Origin: Mycobacterium avium subsp. avium
GTDB lineage: Bacteria; Actinomycetota; Actinomycetes; Mycobacteriales; Mycobacteriaceae
NCBI RefSeq assembly: GCF_009741445.1
Contig: NZ_CP046507.1
Coordinates: 4,836,001-4,900,000, forward strand
DNA length: 64,000 nt
Direction: 5' to 3'
In this document: in pieces, positions 34,742 to 43,561 of the stretch
How the letters are laid out: the number at the start of each line of letters is the position of its first letter
How positions within the stretch are numbered: position 1 is the stretch's first letter
Program-made: the position numbers and the translations under genes
Notes under the pieces: model-generated
The model's input: the letters and a program-made list of their open reading frames with translations, nothing else
The model's database searches: none
What the model was told of the DNA's origin: nothing

Positions 34742-34977
34742 CGGGAACCCAAGCCGTTCGCTGGGCGTCATACTCCACAGCGGCGAGGTTTGCCAAAGTT
34801 CCAAATCAGGCAATCCTAACTTTTGCTTCCATAGCGCCCTGGACAGCAAATATAGGGGTCCGGTCGGTGCGGCTTTCGCCCGCCCGCCGCGTTGCTGACC
34901 GCTCGGGTCGCGGGTAGCTTGGGTAACCGGTTCGCCACGGCACCGAGCCGAATCACGATCGCCACCGCCTGCGAAGG

Positions 34978-36267
34978 ATGACGATGCTCGCCATAGACAG
35001 GCCCGCCGCCGTCGCCACCACGGCGCGCTGGCGGCGGCGCACCCTGACGCGGTCCGGACTGATCACCGGCGCGTTCGTCGCCCCCGCGGTGGCCGTCCGG
35101 ATCACCGGCGTGCACACCGGGGCGGTGGCCGCCCTGCTGATCTTCGGGGCCGCGGTGGTGGCGGCCAGCTTCCTGTTGGCGTGGGCCGCCGAGACCGCCC
35201 AGATCGACGTCTCCGGCGGGCTGGCCACGGCGCTGCTCGCCGTGATCGCGGTGCTGCCCGAATACGCGGTGGGCCTCTACTACGCCTACGTGTCCGGCCA
35301 CAACGCCGACTACACGCAGTACGCCGCGGCCAACATGACCGGATCCAACCGGCTGCTGATGGGCCTGGGCTGGCCGGTCGTGGTGCTGGTCAGCATCGTG
35401 GTGGCGCGCAGGTCCGGATCCGACAGGCCCGCCGGCCTGGCGCTGCTGCCAGCAAACCGCGTCGAACTCGGCTTCCTGTTGATCGCCGGGGTGATCGCCT
35501 TCGCGATACCGGCCAGCGGCCAAATCCATTTCGGGCTGGGGTTGGCGTTGCTGGCCTGGTTCGGGTTCTACCTCTACAAGATCAGCCACGGCAACGTCGA
35601 GGAGCCGGACCTGATCGGCACCGCCGCCGCGCTGGGCGAGCTGCCCGACGGCCGCCGGCGGATCGCCGTGGTCGGCCTCTTCCTGGTGTCCGGTGCGGTG
35701 ATCCTGTTGTGCGCCAAGCCGTTTGCCGACAACCTGGTGGCCGCCGGTACCGAACTGGGCGTCAACCGGTTCCTGCTGGTGCAGTGGCTGGCCCCGCTGG
35801 CCTCCGAGGCTCCGGAGTTCATCATCGCCACGATCTTCGCCAGCCGGGGCAAGGGCACGACGGCCATCGCCACCCTGATCTCGTCCAAGGTCAACCAGTG
35901 GACGCTGCTGATCGGCTCGTTGCCCCTCGCCCACCTGCTCGGTGGCGGCGGGTTCGCGCTTCACCTCGATTCGCGTCAGGTGGAGGAGGTGCTGCTCACG
36001 GCGACCCAGACGATGATGGGGGTGGCGCTGATCCTGGCGCTGCGCTTCCACCGGTCGGCGGCGCTGGCGCTGCTGGCGTTGTTCGTCGTGCAATTCCCGA
36101 TCTTCTCCACCCAGGGGCGGCTGCTGCTGTGCGGCGTCTACACCGCGGTGGCCGTCGTGGCGCTGATCGGCTACCGGCGTCACCTGGCCGCCACGCTGCG
36201 GGCGCCGTTCTTCGGCACCGCGATCCGGCACAGCGGTCACCCGCACCATCCGGTGCCGGACCCCTGA
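34978..36267 (+). CDS. sodium/calcium (CaCA-type) cation exchanger
   Basis: 429-residue inner-membrane protein with about ten hydrophobic helices and the two inverted alpha repeats of the cation/Ca exchanger superfamily: TALLAVIAVLPEYAVGLYYAY in the first half, and SEAPEFIIATIFASRGK followed by SSKVNQWTLLIGSLPL in the second. The acidic residues (LPE and APE) are the expected ion ligands. It would exchange Na+ or H+ for Ca2+ or another cation. ATG 34978; ATG 34984 is better spaced from GAAGG and equally possible. Probably monocistronic. Confidence 0.88.
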   Translation: MTMLAIDRPAAVATTARWRRRTLTRSGLITGAFVAPAVAVRITGVHTGAVAALLIFGAAVVAASFLLAWAAETAQIDVSGGLATALLAVIAVLPEYAVGLYYAYVSGHNADYTQYAAANMTGSNRLLMGLGWPVVVLVSIVVARRSGSDRPAGLALLPANRVELGFLLIAGVIAFAIPASGQIHFGLGLALLAWFGFYLYKISHGNVEEPDLIGTAAALGELPDGRRRIAVVGLFLVSGAVILLCAKPFADNLVAAGTELGVNRFLLVQWLAPLASEAPEFIIATIFASRGKGTTAIATLISSKVNQWTLLIGSLPLAHLLGGGGFALHLDSRQVEEVLLTATQTMMGVALILALRFHRSAALALLALFVVQFPIFSTQGRLLLCGVYTAVAVVALIGYRRHLAATLRAPFFGTAIRHSGHPHHPVPDP

Positions 36268-36302
36268 CCCGCGGCGGCCGTCCCGCCGTATACCGTCCAG
36301 GT

Positions 36303-37139
36303 ATGAGTCGAGTGTCGGTGATCACAGGCGGCGCGGGCGGCATGGGAGTGGCCACCGCGAAAGTCGTCGGCCGCGATCACACCCTGGTGCTGTGCGACGT
36401 CCGGCAGGACCGGTTGACGGCCGCGACCGCCGCGCTGGCAGAGCTCGGGATGACGCCCACCGCGGTCAACTGCGACGTCACCGATCGGCGGGCCGTCGCG
36501 CAGCTGTTCGACACCGCGGCCGGGCTCGGCACCGTCGTCTCCGTCATCCACACCGCCGGGGTGAGCCCGAGCATGGGCCCGGCCGACTACGTGATGCGGA
36601 CCAACGCGATCGGCACCCTCAACGTCAACGAGGCGTTCTACGCGGTCGCCGGCGACGGCTCGGTGATCGTCAACGTCGCGTCGATGGCGGCGCACATGCT
36701 GCCCGCGGAAATCGTTCCGACAGCGCAGTTTCCGCTCGCGCTTAGCGACGCCGACGCCTTCATGGACGCCATGCTGGCGGCGTGCGAGGTCGCGCCCGAG
36801 CAGGCCCGCTCGGGGCTGGCCTACGCCGTGAGCAAGAGCTTCGTCAAGTGGTACAGCCAGTCACAGGCCGAGCGCTTCAACGCGCGAGGCCTGCGCATCG
36901 TCTCGGTGTCCCCCGGCTCGATCGACACCGAAATGGGCCGGCTCGAGGAGAACGCCGGCGCCGGGGCGATGGTGGCCGACGCCGCGGTCCCGCGGTGGGG
37001 CAAGCCCGAGGAGATGGCCGAGCTTCTGGCCTTCTGCGCCAGCGACAAGGCCGGATACCTCACCGGCACGGACATTCTCAACGACGGCGGGGTGATCGCC
37101 TCGATGACCGAGCGGGCCAGGGTGGCCGCCGCCGGCTAG
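36303..37139 (+). CDS. SDR-family oxidoreductase
   Basis: 278 residues: TGGAGGMGVATA cofactor site, HTAGVSP, a serine in VASMAAH, a roughly 35-residue insert (AEIVPTAQFPLALSDADAF) before Y-x3-K in YAVSKSFVKWYSQSQA, then SPGSIDTEMG and GTDILNDGGV at the end. This insert is typical of steroid/alcohol dehydrogenases of mycobacteria. ATG 36303, 35 bp after the exchanger stop. It converges on the monooxygenase gene. Confidence 0.85.
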   Translation: MSRVSVITGGAGGMGVATAKVVGRDHTLVLCDVRQDRLTAATAALAELGMTPTAVNCDVTDRRAVAQLFDTAAGLGTVVSVIHTAGVSPSMGPADYVMRTNAIGTLNVNEAFYAVAGDGSVIVNVASMAAHMLPAEIVPTAQFPLALSDADAFMDAMLAACEVAPEQARSGLAYAVSKSFVKWYSQSQAERFNARGLRIVSVSPGSIDTEMGRLEENAGAGAMVADAAVPRWGKPEEMAELLAFCASDKAGYLTGTDILNDGGVIASMTERARVAAAG

Positions 37140-37193
37140 ACCCGCACACCGTCGCGGCCCGCGCCGAGCGTGGGCGCCATGGCCGGGTAGCAG

Positions 37194-38789
37194 TCAAAAA
37201 TCCCGAGCAGCACCCACGGTCGCCGCGCTCGGCACGCACCGGTGATGGATCCAGTCGCGGCGCCGCAGCCGCCAGGTCCACCGCGCGTAGTCCAGCTCGG
37301 TGTAGGGCCATTGGGTGACGATGCGACCGGTCGGCGAGCGAAAGTAGCTGTCGCACCGCGTCCAGATGGTGCGTTCCAGGTCGGCGGAAAGCCGGTCGTT
37401 GAACCGCTTTTCGGCCTCGGGCCGCACCTCGAGGAATCCGCCGCGGCGGGCCAGCCGGCTCACCGCGCTGGCCACCAGCCGCGCGCCGGCCTCCAGAATG
37501 TAGACGATGGAGTTGCCGCCCTGATTGGTGTTGGGGCCGTAGAGCATGAAGAAGTTGGGGAACCCGCTGACGGCCACGCCCAGGTAGGCGGAGGGCTCCT
37601 CGCCCCAGTGCTCGTGCAGCCGGCGGCCCCCGGCGCCGACGACCTCGATGCCGGACAGGTAGCGCGACGTCTCGAATCCGGTTGCCAGCACGATGACGTC
37701 GGCCTCGATCTCGGCGCCCGAGGCGGTGATCACCGACCTGCGGCCGATCCGGGCGATGGGATCGGTGACCAACTCGACGTTGTCGCGTTGCAACGCGCGG
37801 TAGTAGTCGTCGCCCAGCAGCACCCGCTTGCACCGGAACGGGTAGTCCGGCGTCAGCGCCCGCCGCAACGACTCGTCGGCGACGGTGCGGTCCAGGAACG
37901 AGGTCGCAATCCGGCTGCGTGCCGTCACGACGGGGTCGTCGGCGAAGGTCGCGGTGTTGTCGTGCTGGAACTTCCAGATCTGCCAGCGGGTGCGGCGCAG
38001 CGCCAGGGGATTACGTTTGAATCGGGCCAATTCCGTTGCGCTGTAAGGCCGGTCGTCCTTGGGCACCATCCAGGGCGGGGTGCGCTGGAAGACCGTGACG
38101 TGTCCGGCGGTGCCGGCCAGCTCGGGGACGAGCTGCACCCCGCTGGCGCCGGTGCCGATCACCGCCACCGTGCGGCCGGCCAGGTCCAGGTCGTGATCCC
38201 ACTGCGCGGTGTGCAGCACGGGTCCGGCGAAGCCGGCCAGCCCGTCGATGTCGGGCAGCTTGGCGGCGCCGAACAGGCCGACGGCGCACACGACGACGTC
38301 GGCGCTCAGCGTCGCCGGGTGCCCGCCCCGGTCGATCCGGCAGTCCCACGCCGCGGTGTGGGGATTCCAGCGCAGCGAGCGCACCGTGGTGTCGAGCATC
38401 AGATGACGCCGCAGGTCGAAGTCGTCGGCCACCGATTCCAGGTAGGCCAGGATCTCGGGTTGCCGGGCGTAGGTGCGGCTCCAGGATGCGTTGGGGGCGA
38501 AGGAAAACGAGTACAGGTGGCTCTGGATGTCGCAGGCGGCGCCCGGATAGGTGTTGCGTCGCCAGGTGCCGCCGACGCCGTCGGCGGCCTCGATGATCAC
38601 CAGGTCGTCGATGCCGGCGCGGCGCAGCGCGACCGCGGCGCCCAGGCCGCCGAAGCCCGCGCCGATGATCGCCACCTTCGGCCCGCGCCGCCGCCGCGTC
38701 GCCGCCCGCACCCGCCCAATGGCATAGAGCCGCTTGGCTTTTCGACTCATCACGGGCTTCGCGCGCGCTGGGCCAACGGTTTCGGTCAC
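37194..38789 (-). CDS. Baeyer-Villiger-type flavin monooxygenase
   Basis: 531 residues, intact. FAD motif GAGFGG at 43-48, Baeyer-Villiger fingerprint F187-A-G-x3-H193-x3-W197-D198, second Rossmann GTGASGVQLVPEL, and ATGFETSRYL near the C-terminal third. It needs NADPH and O2; ketone substrate unknown (relatives include EthA-like and steroid monooxygenases). GTG 38789 begins the gene, with AGGAAA upstream. Divergent from the PPOX-like gene across a 94-bp gap containing a palindrome, so both are likely co-regulated by a regulator not encoded next door. Confidence 0.9.
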   Translation of the reverse strand: MTETVGPARAKPVMSRKAKRLYAIGRVRAATRRRRGPKVAIIGAGFGGLGAAVALRRAGIDDLVIIEAADGVGGTWRRNTYPGAACDIQSHLYSFSFAPNASWSRTYARQPEILAYLESVADDFDLRRHLMLDTTVRSLRWNPHTAAWDCRIDRGGHPATLSADVVVCAVGLFGAAKLPDIDGLAGFAGPVLHTAQWDHDLDLAGRTVAVIGTGASGVQLVPELAGTAGHVTVFQRTPPWMVPKDDRPYSATELARFKRNPLALRRTRWQIWKFQHDNTATFADDPVVTARSRIATSFLDRTVADESLRRALTPDYPFRCKRVLLGDDYYRALQRDNVELVTDPIARIGRRSVITASGAEIEADVIVLATGFETSRYLSGIEVVGAGGRRLHEHWGEEPSAYLGVAVSGFPNFFMLYGPNTNQGGNSIVYILEAGARLVASAVSRLARRGGFLEVRPEAEKRFNDRLSADLERTIWTRCDSYFRSPTGRIVTQWPYTELDYARWTWRLRRRDWIHHRCVPSAATVGAARDF

Positions 38790-38815
38790 GGCCTGGGTTT
38801 CCTCTCCGTGGCCAC

Positions 38816-38827
38816 GACTATATAGTC
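38816..38827. promoter_or_regulatory. 12-bp perfect palindrome between monooxygenase and PPOX gene
   Basis: GACTATATAGTC is self-complementary and includes TATAGT, a good -10 hexamer. Its centre is 32 bp from the leftward start and 66 bp from the rightward start. An operator overlapping a promoter is the simplest reading. Confidence 0.55.
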
Positions 38828-38886
38828 ACTCGCGCAGCCGCAAACATTGCCCGCAGCGAACCCCTAGACAGCGAGGACAGTTCGTG

Positions 38887-39441
38887 ATGCTCCTGCCGTT
38901 GGCGGCCGAGCCGTTCACCGCCCCGACCGACCGCGACATGCTGCCCTCCGAGCGGCGCGAGTTCGTGCGCACCCACCGCACCTGCGTGTTCGGCTACCGC
39001 CGTCGCAACGACGGCCCGGCCATGTCGATCGTGTACTACATCCCCACCGACACCGGCGAATTGCTCGTCTCCACCATGGCCGGCCGCGGCAAGGCCCGCG
39101 TCGTGCAGCGCGACCCCAAGGTGAGCCTGTGCATCCTCGACGAGCGGTGGCCGTTCTCCTACCTGCAGGTCTACGCCGACGCCGCGCTCGACGAGGACCG
39201 GGAGCTGGCGGTCGACGTGATGATGGCCGTCGCCGGCCGGATGTCCGGTCAGCCACTCGGCGACGAGGCGCGCCCGCACGTCCGGGACATGTGCGAGCGC
39301 GAAAACCGCGTCGTCATCCGCTGCCGGCCCTACGGGACATTCGCGACGCCGCCCCGCCACCTGCACCGCAACGATCAGGTCCAGGAACTGAGCCACTGGG
39401 TGTCCGGTGTCATCCCCTGGGACGCAGCCGATCCGGACTGA
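38887..39441 (+). CDS. PPOX/pyridoxamine-oxidase-like flavin or F420-binding protein
   Basis: 184 residues with the split-barrel pattern of the PNPOx-like superfamily: FVRTHRTCVFGYRRRNDGPAMSIVYYIPTDTGELLVSTMAGRGKARVVQRDPKVSLCILDE. Mycobacterial members often bind F420 or FMN and reduce small molecules. Start ATG 38887 (GTG 38884 directly before is possible) with GAGGAC upstream. Its TGA directly abuts the stop of the SRPBCC gene on the other strand with no spacer. Paired head-to-head with the Baeyer-Villiger enzyme. Confidence 0.82.
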   Translation: MLLPLAAEPFTAPTDRDMLPSERREFVRTHRTCVFGYRRRNDGPAMSIVYYIPTDTGELLVSTMAGRGKARVVQRDPKVSLCILDERWPFSYLQVYADAALDEDRELAVDVMMAVAGRMSGQPLGDEARPHVRDMCERENRVVIRCRPYGTFATPPRHLHRNDQVQELSHWVSGVIPWDAADPD

Positions 39442-39912
39442 TCACCCCGGGTAGCGGTCCCGCAGTTTGGCCAGCGTCGCCTCGATGCCCGAGGCGTTCG
39501 CCTTGGCGAAACCCATCCGCTCGTAGTACTTCAGCCTGTTCTTCAGCGCGCCGGCGTCGCGGTAGTCGAACGTCTCGGTGACCCGGGTCCGGGTGGGTGA
39601 CAGCGACTCGAATTCCCACCGCCAGCGGTGCCCGAGCGGGTGACGCCACTCGACCACCTCGTTCGGCTTGAGCTCGGTGATGGTGCTGGTGATCCGGTAG
39701 GGCAGGCCGAACATCCGCATGTGCGTCGAAAACTTCGATCCCTCAACGAGTTTCGCCGGCACACTGATGTTGTCGCGGACTGTGCCCGAACCGTCCAGTT
39801 CGTGGTGCCGGCGCGGATCGGCGACCAGGGCGTACAGCTGTGCCGCCGGCGCGGCCACGTCGACTCTGCGGCTCACCTGTCGGGGTCCCCGATCGACAAC
39901 CGTGACGGTCAT
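39442..39912 (-). CDS. SRPBCC-family protein
   Basis: 156 residues, dimerisation/cyclase-like helix-grip fold: VSRRVDVAAPAAQLYALVADPRRHHELDGSG, strands RITSTITELKPNEVVEWRHP, RWRWEFESLSPTRTRVTETFDY, and a C-terminal helix. ATG 39912 has GGAAAGGAG at good spacing. Divergent from the mycofactocin-type SDR. Likely binds a hydrophobic ligand; no catalysis assigned. Confidence 0.8.
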   Translation of the reverse strand: MTVTVVDRGPRQVSRRVDVAAPAAQLYALVADPRRHHELDGSGTVRDNISVPAKLVEGSKFSTHMRMFGLPYRITSTITELKPNEVVEWRHPLGHRWRWEFESLSPTRTRVTETFDYRDAGALKNRLKYYERMGFAKANASGIEATLAKLRDRYPG

Positions 39913-40021
39913 GACTGTCTCCTTTCCGCTATCCGGCAGCGTAATCCGGCCTCGGGCTGCGGCATGCTGGAGCGCTGCACGAGGCTGGAAATCGTGCGCG
40001 ACGGAAAGGACTCCAGCACCC

Positions 40022-40843
40022 ATGAGCCAGTCACTTACGGGCAAGGTCGCGCTGATCACCGGGGCGGCGCGCGGGCAGGGCCGCGCGCACGCGGCGCGGC
40101 TGGCCGCCGAGGGCGCCGACATCATCGCCGTCGACCTCGCCGGGCCGCTGCCGCCGAGCGTTCCCTACGACTCGTCGACGCCCGAGGACCTGGCCGAGAC
40201 CGCGGAACTGGTGCGTGCCGCCGGACGGCGGGTCGTCACCGCACAGACCGACGTGCGCGACCTGGACGCCCTGACCTCCTCGGTGGACACGGCGGTGGGC
40301 GAGCTCGGCCGCTTGGACGTCATCGTGGCCAACGCCGGAATCTGCAGCCCCGCCCCGTGGAATCGGATCACCGCGCAGGCGTTCCGGGACACCATCGACA
40401 CCAACGTCGTCGGCACCTGGAACACCGTGATGGCGGGGGCGCAGCACATCATCGACGGCGGCCGGGGCGGGTCGATCATCCTGATCGGCTCGGCGGCCGG
40501 CATCAACATGCAGTCGTTCATGGTCCACTACACCGCCAGCAAGCACGCCGTGGTGGGCATGGCCCGCGCGTTCGCCGCCGAACTCGGCCGCTACAACATT
40601 CGGGTCAACAGCCTCAACCCCGGGGCGGTCGCCACCCCGATGGGCACCGGCCGGATGCGCGACGCGCTGCGCGCGGCCGCCGACGACTACCCGCATCTGC
40701 GGGGCCTGCACAAACCGCTGCTGCCCGAGGGCATCGCGCAGCCGGAGGACATCGCCGACGCGGTGGCCTGGCTGGCCTCCGACCAATCCAGGTTGGTGAC
40801 CGCCAGCCAGGTTTCGGTCGATCTCGGCGTCGGCTACGTGTGA
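40022..40843 (+). CDS. mycofactocin-coupled SDR-family oxidoreductase
   Basis: 273 residues. GKVALITGAARGQGRAHAARLAAEGADIIAVDLAGP is the N-terminal signature of the mycofactocin-coupled SDR subfamily (carveol dehydrogenase-like), followed by the typical DVRD, ANAGI, SAAG and Y-x3-K in YTASKHAVVGMARAFAAEL. Members hold non-exchangeable NAD and are re-oxidised through mycofactocin (family knowledge). ATG 40022. Terpene-alcohol-like or steroid substrates are common for the group. Confidence 0.88.
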   Translation: MSQSLTGKVALITGAARGQGRAHAARLAAEGADIIAVDLAGPLPPSVPYDSSTPEDLAETAELVRAAGRRVVTAQTDVRDLDALTSSVDTAVGELGRLDVIVANAGICSPAPWNRITAQAFRDTIDTNVVGTWNTVMAGAQHIIDGGRGGSIILIGSAAGINMQSFMVHYTASKHAVVGMARAFAAELGRYNIRVNSLNPGAVATPMGTGRMRDALRAAADDYPHLRGLHKPLLPEGIAQPEDIADAVAWLASDQSRLVTASQVSVDLGVGYV

Positions 40844-40928
40844 TGCCCGCCCGCGCCGCCCGGCCCGCGCGGCCGACCAGGCACAATGGTGTGGTCAAGA
40901 CCTGCGGCGGGGAGCGAGAAGGAGCGGC

Positions 40929-41141
40929 ATGCCCACCAGCGAATACCAGGTGAGCGGGATGAGCTGCGGCCACTGCGAGGCCGCCGTGCACAGCGAGGTG
41001 GCCCGCATCCCCGGCGTCAACGGCGTCTCGGTCAGCGCGGACACCGGCCGGCTCGTCGTCACCAGCGCGGTGCCCATCGACGCCGACGCCGTCCTCGGCG
41101 CGGTCGACGAAGCCGGCTTCCAGGCCGTCTTGGTCGCATGA
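40929..41141 (+). CDS. heavy-metal-associated (CopZ-like) chaperone
   Basis: 70-residue ferredoxin-like HMA domain with the Cu(I) motif M11-S-C13-G-H-C16 near the N-terminus, and SEVARIPGVNGVSVSADTGRLVV. It carries copper to the ATPase encoded next. GAAGGAG lies five bases before ATG 40929. Its TGA overlaps the ATPase ATG (ATGA), so the two are made together. No copper-sensing regulator such as CsoR is adjacent in this window. Confidence 0.92.
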   Translation: MPTSEYQVSGMSCGHCEAAVHSEVARIPGVNGVSVSADTGRLVVTSAVPIDADAVLGAVDEAGFQAVLVA

Positions 41142-43426
41142 GCACACCGCCACGGCACATCGACGAGGGCACCTTCCCCGACCACACCGCCTCAACCGCT
41201 CGCATCGAGCTGGAGATCACCGGGATGACCTGCGCCTCGTGCGCGGCCCGGATCGAAAAGAAGCTGAACAAGCTGGATGGCGTGACCGCGACCGTCAACT
41301 ACGCCACCGAGAAGGCCGCGGTCAGCGCGCCCGCGAGTTACGACCCGCAAACGCTGATCACCGAGATCGAAAACGCCGGGTACGCCGCCGCCGTGGCGAC
41401 GCCGTCGCCGCCGCGGGACGCCCCGGAGCTGGCCTCGCTGCGCAGGCGCCTGGTCACCGCCATCGCCCTGGCCGGGCCGGTGATCGCCGTGGCGATGATT
41501 CCCGCGCTGCAATTCCAGCACTGGCACTGGGCGGCGCTGGCCCTGACCGCGCCGGTGGTCGGGTGGTGCGGGCGCCCCTTCCACGCGGCCGCGTGGGCCA
41601 ACCTCAAACATGGCGTCACCACCATGGACACCCTGATCTCGATCGGCACGCTGGCGGCCTTCCTGTGGTCGCTGTACGCCCTGGTTCTCGGGGCGGCCGA
41701 CCGGCCCGGCATGCGGCACGACTTCGAGCTGACCGTCGGGCACGGCGCCCACGTCTCCCACGTCGCGGCCCCGTGCCACGTCTACTTCGAGGTGGCGGCC
41801 GGGGTGACGCTGTTCGTGCTGGCCGGGCGGTACTTCGAGCGGCGGTCCAAGCGGACGGCCGGCGCCGCGCTGTGGGCGCTGCTGGCGCTGGGCGCCAAGG
41901 ACGTCGCGGTGCTGCGGGCGGGCGCCGAAACCCGCATCCCGATCGAGCGGCTGGCCGTCGGCGACGAGTTCGTGGTGCGTCCCGGCGAACGGATCGCCAC
42001 CGACGGGATCGTCGTCGCGGGCTCCTCGGCGGTAGACGCCGCCATGCTGACCGGTGAGTCCGTCCCGGTCGAGGTCGGCGTGGGCGACGGCGTGACCGGC
42101 GGCACCGTCAACGCCGGCGGCCGGCTGGTGGTGCGCGCCACCGGGATCGGCGACGACACCCAACTGGCCCGGATGGCCCAACTGGTCGAACGGGCCCAGT
42201 CCGGCAAGGCCAACGCGCAGCGGCTCGCCGACCGCGTCTCGGGGGTGTTCGTCCCCGTCGTGCTGCTGCTCGCGGTGGCCACCCTGGCCGGCTGGCTGGC
42301 GGCGGGCGGCACCCTGGCCACCGCCCTGACCGCGGCCGTCGCGGTGCTCATCATCGCCTGCCCGTGCGCGCTGGGACTGGCCACCCCGACCGCCCTACTG
42401 GTCGGCACCGGCCGGGCCGCCCAGCTCGGAGTCCTGATCAAGGGGCCCGAAGTGCTCGAGACCACCCGCGCCGTCGACACCGTCGTGCTCGACAAGACCG
42501 GGACCGTCACCACCGGCGCCATGACCGTGCTCGACGTGGTCGCCGCCGACGGCACCGACCGCGCCACGCTGTTGCGCTACGCCGGGGCGCTGGAGGCCGC
42601 CTCCGAACACCCCCTCGCGCACGCCATCGCCCGGGACGCCAAGGCGGAACTCGGCCCGCTGCCCACCCCCACCGGCTTCCGCGCGGTCGGCGGCGGCGGC
42701 GTGCACGGCAGGGTCGACGGCCACGCCGTCGCGGTCGGGCGGCCGAGGTGGCTGGCCGAGCGCGGCCTGCGCCCGGACGCCGCCCTGGCGGCGGCCGCCG
42801 CGCGCGCCGAGCACGACGGCAAAACCGTGGTCGCCGTCGGCTGGGACGGCCGGGCGCGCGGCATCCTGGCGCTGGCCGACACCGTCAAACCCTCCAGCGC
42901 CGCGGCGGTGCGGCAGTTCACCCGGCTGGGCCTGACGCCGATCCTGCTGACCGGCGACAACCACACCGTCGCCCGCCGCATCGCCGGCGAGCTCGGGATC
43001 GGCGAGGTCATCTCCGGCGCGCTGCCCGCCGACAAGGTCGAGGCCGTCAAGCGCCTGCAATCCGCGGGCCGGGTGGTGGCCATGGTCGGCGACGGCGTCA
43101 ACGACGCCGCCGCGCTGGCCGCCGCCGACCTGGGCCTGGCCATGGGCACCGGCACCGACGTCGCGATCGAGGCCGCCGACGTCACCGTGGTCCGCGGCGA
43201 CCTGCGCGCGGCCGTCGACGCGATCCGGCTCTCCCGGCGCACGCTGGCCACCATCAAGACCAACCTGGTGTGGGCCTTCGGCTACAACCTGGCCGCGATT
43301 CCCCTGGCGGCGCTCGGCATGCTCAACCCGATGCTGGCCGGCGCCGCCATGGCGCTGTCCAGCGTGCTCGTCGTCGGCAACAGCCTGCGGCTGCGCTCGT
43401 TCGCCAGCATCATCCCCGGCGCGTGA
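41138..43426 (+). CDS. copper-translocating P1B-type ATPase (CopA/CtpA-like)
   Basis: 762 residues exporting Cu(I) across the inner membrane. One N-terminal HMA domain (MTCASC from M30), membrane helices, TGES (MLTGESVPVE), the CPC metal site at 408-410 in IIACPCALGLATP, phosphorylation Asp452 in DKTGTVTTG, the P1B signature SEHPLAHAI, GDGVNDAAALAAADLG, and C-terminal helices with FGYNLAAIPLA. An unusual His-containing loop lies between the helix pairs (RHDFELTVGHGAHVSHVAAPCH), a possible extra metal-binding lumenal loop. Belongs to the group of mycobacterial CtpA/CtpB/CtpV; I cannot say which is the orthologue. Confidence 0.92.
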   Translation: MSTPPRHIDEGTFPDHTASTARIELEITGMTCASCAARIEKKLNKLDGVTATVNYATEKAAVSAPASYDPQTLITEIENAGYAAAVATPSPPRDAPELASLRRRLVTAIALAGPVIAVAMIPALQFQHWHWAALALTAPVVGWCGRPFHAAAWANLKHGVTTMDTLISIGTLAAFLWSLYALVLGAADRPGMRHDFELTVGHGAHVSHVAAPCHVYFEVAAGVTLFVLAGRYFERRSKRTAGAALWALLALGAKDVAVLRAGAETRIPIERLAVGDEFVVRPGERIATDGIVVAGSSAVDAAMLTGESVPVEVGVGDGVTGGTVNAGGRLVVRATGIGDDTQLARMAQLVERAQSGKANAQRLADRVSGVFVPVVLLLAVATLAGWLAAGGTLATALTAAVAVLIIACPCALGLATPTALLVGTGRAAQLGVLIKGPEVLETTRAVDTVVLDKTGTVTTGAMTVLDVVAADGTDRATLLRYAGALEAASEHPLAHAIARDAKAELGPLPTPTGFRAVGGGGVHGRVDGHAVAVGRPRWLAERGLRPDAALAAAAARAEHDGKTVVAVGWDGRARGILALADTVKPSSAAAVRQFTRLGLTPILLTGDNHTVARRIAGELGIGEVISGALPADKVEAVKRLQSAGRVVAMVGDGVNDAAALAAADLGLAMGTGTDVAIEAADVTVVRGDLRAAVDAIRLSRRTLATIKTNLVWAFGYNLAAIPLAALGMLNPMLAGAAMALSSVLVVGNSLRLRSFASIIPGA

Positions 43427-43561
43427 GCCGCGCAGCATCGGCCGGCCGGCGGCGCCGGTATGGGATAGTTGGTCGGGCCGCCGCTTTCGGTCATCCCGGC
43501 CGACCGGTCGACCGCCACCTCCCCCTCGCGCAGCGCTCGATCTAGCAAAAGGTCACGACCG

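Noticed and set aside
34801..34819. True IdeR box upstream of the exchanger
   Set aside because: Only 12 of 19 positions match the remembered consensus and the left half is poor; kept only as a weak observation.
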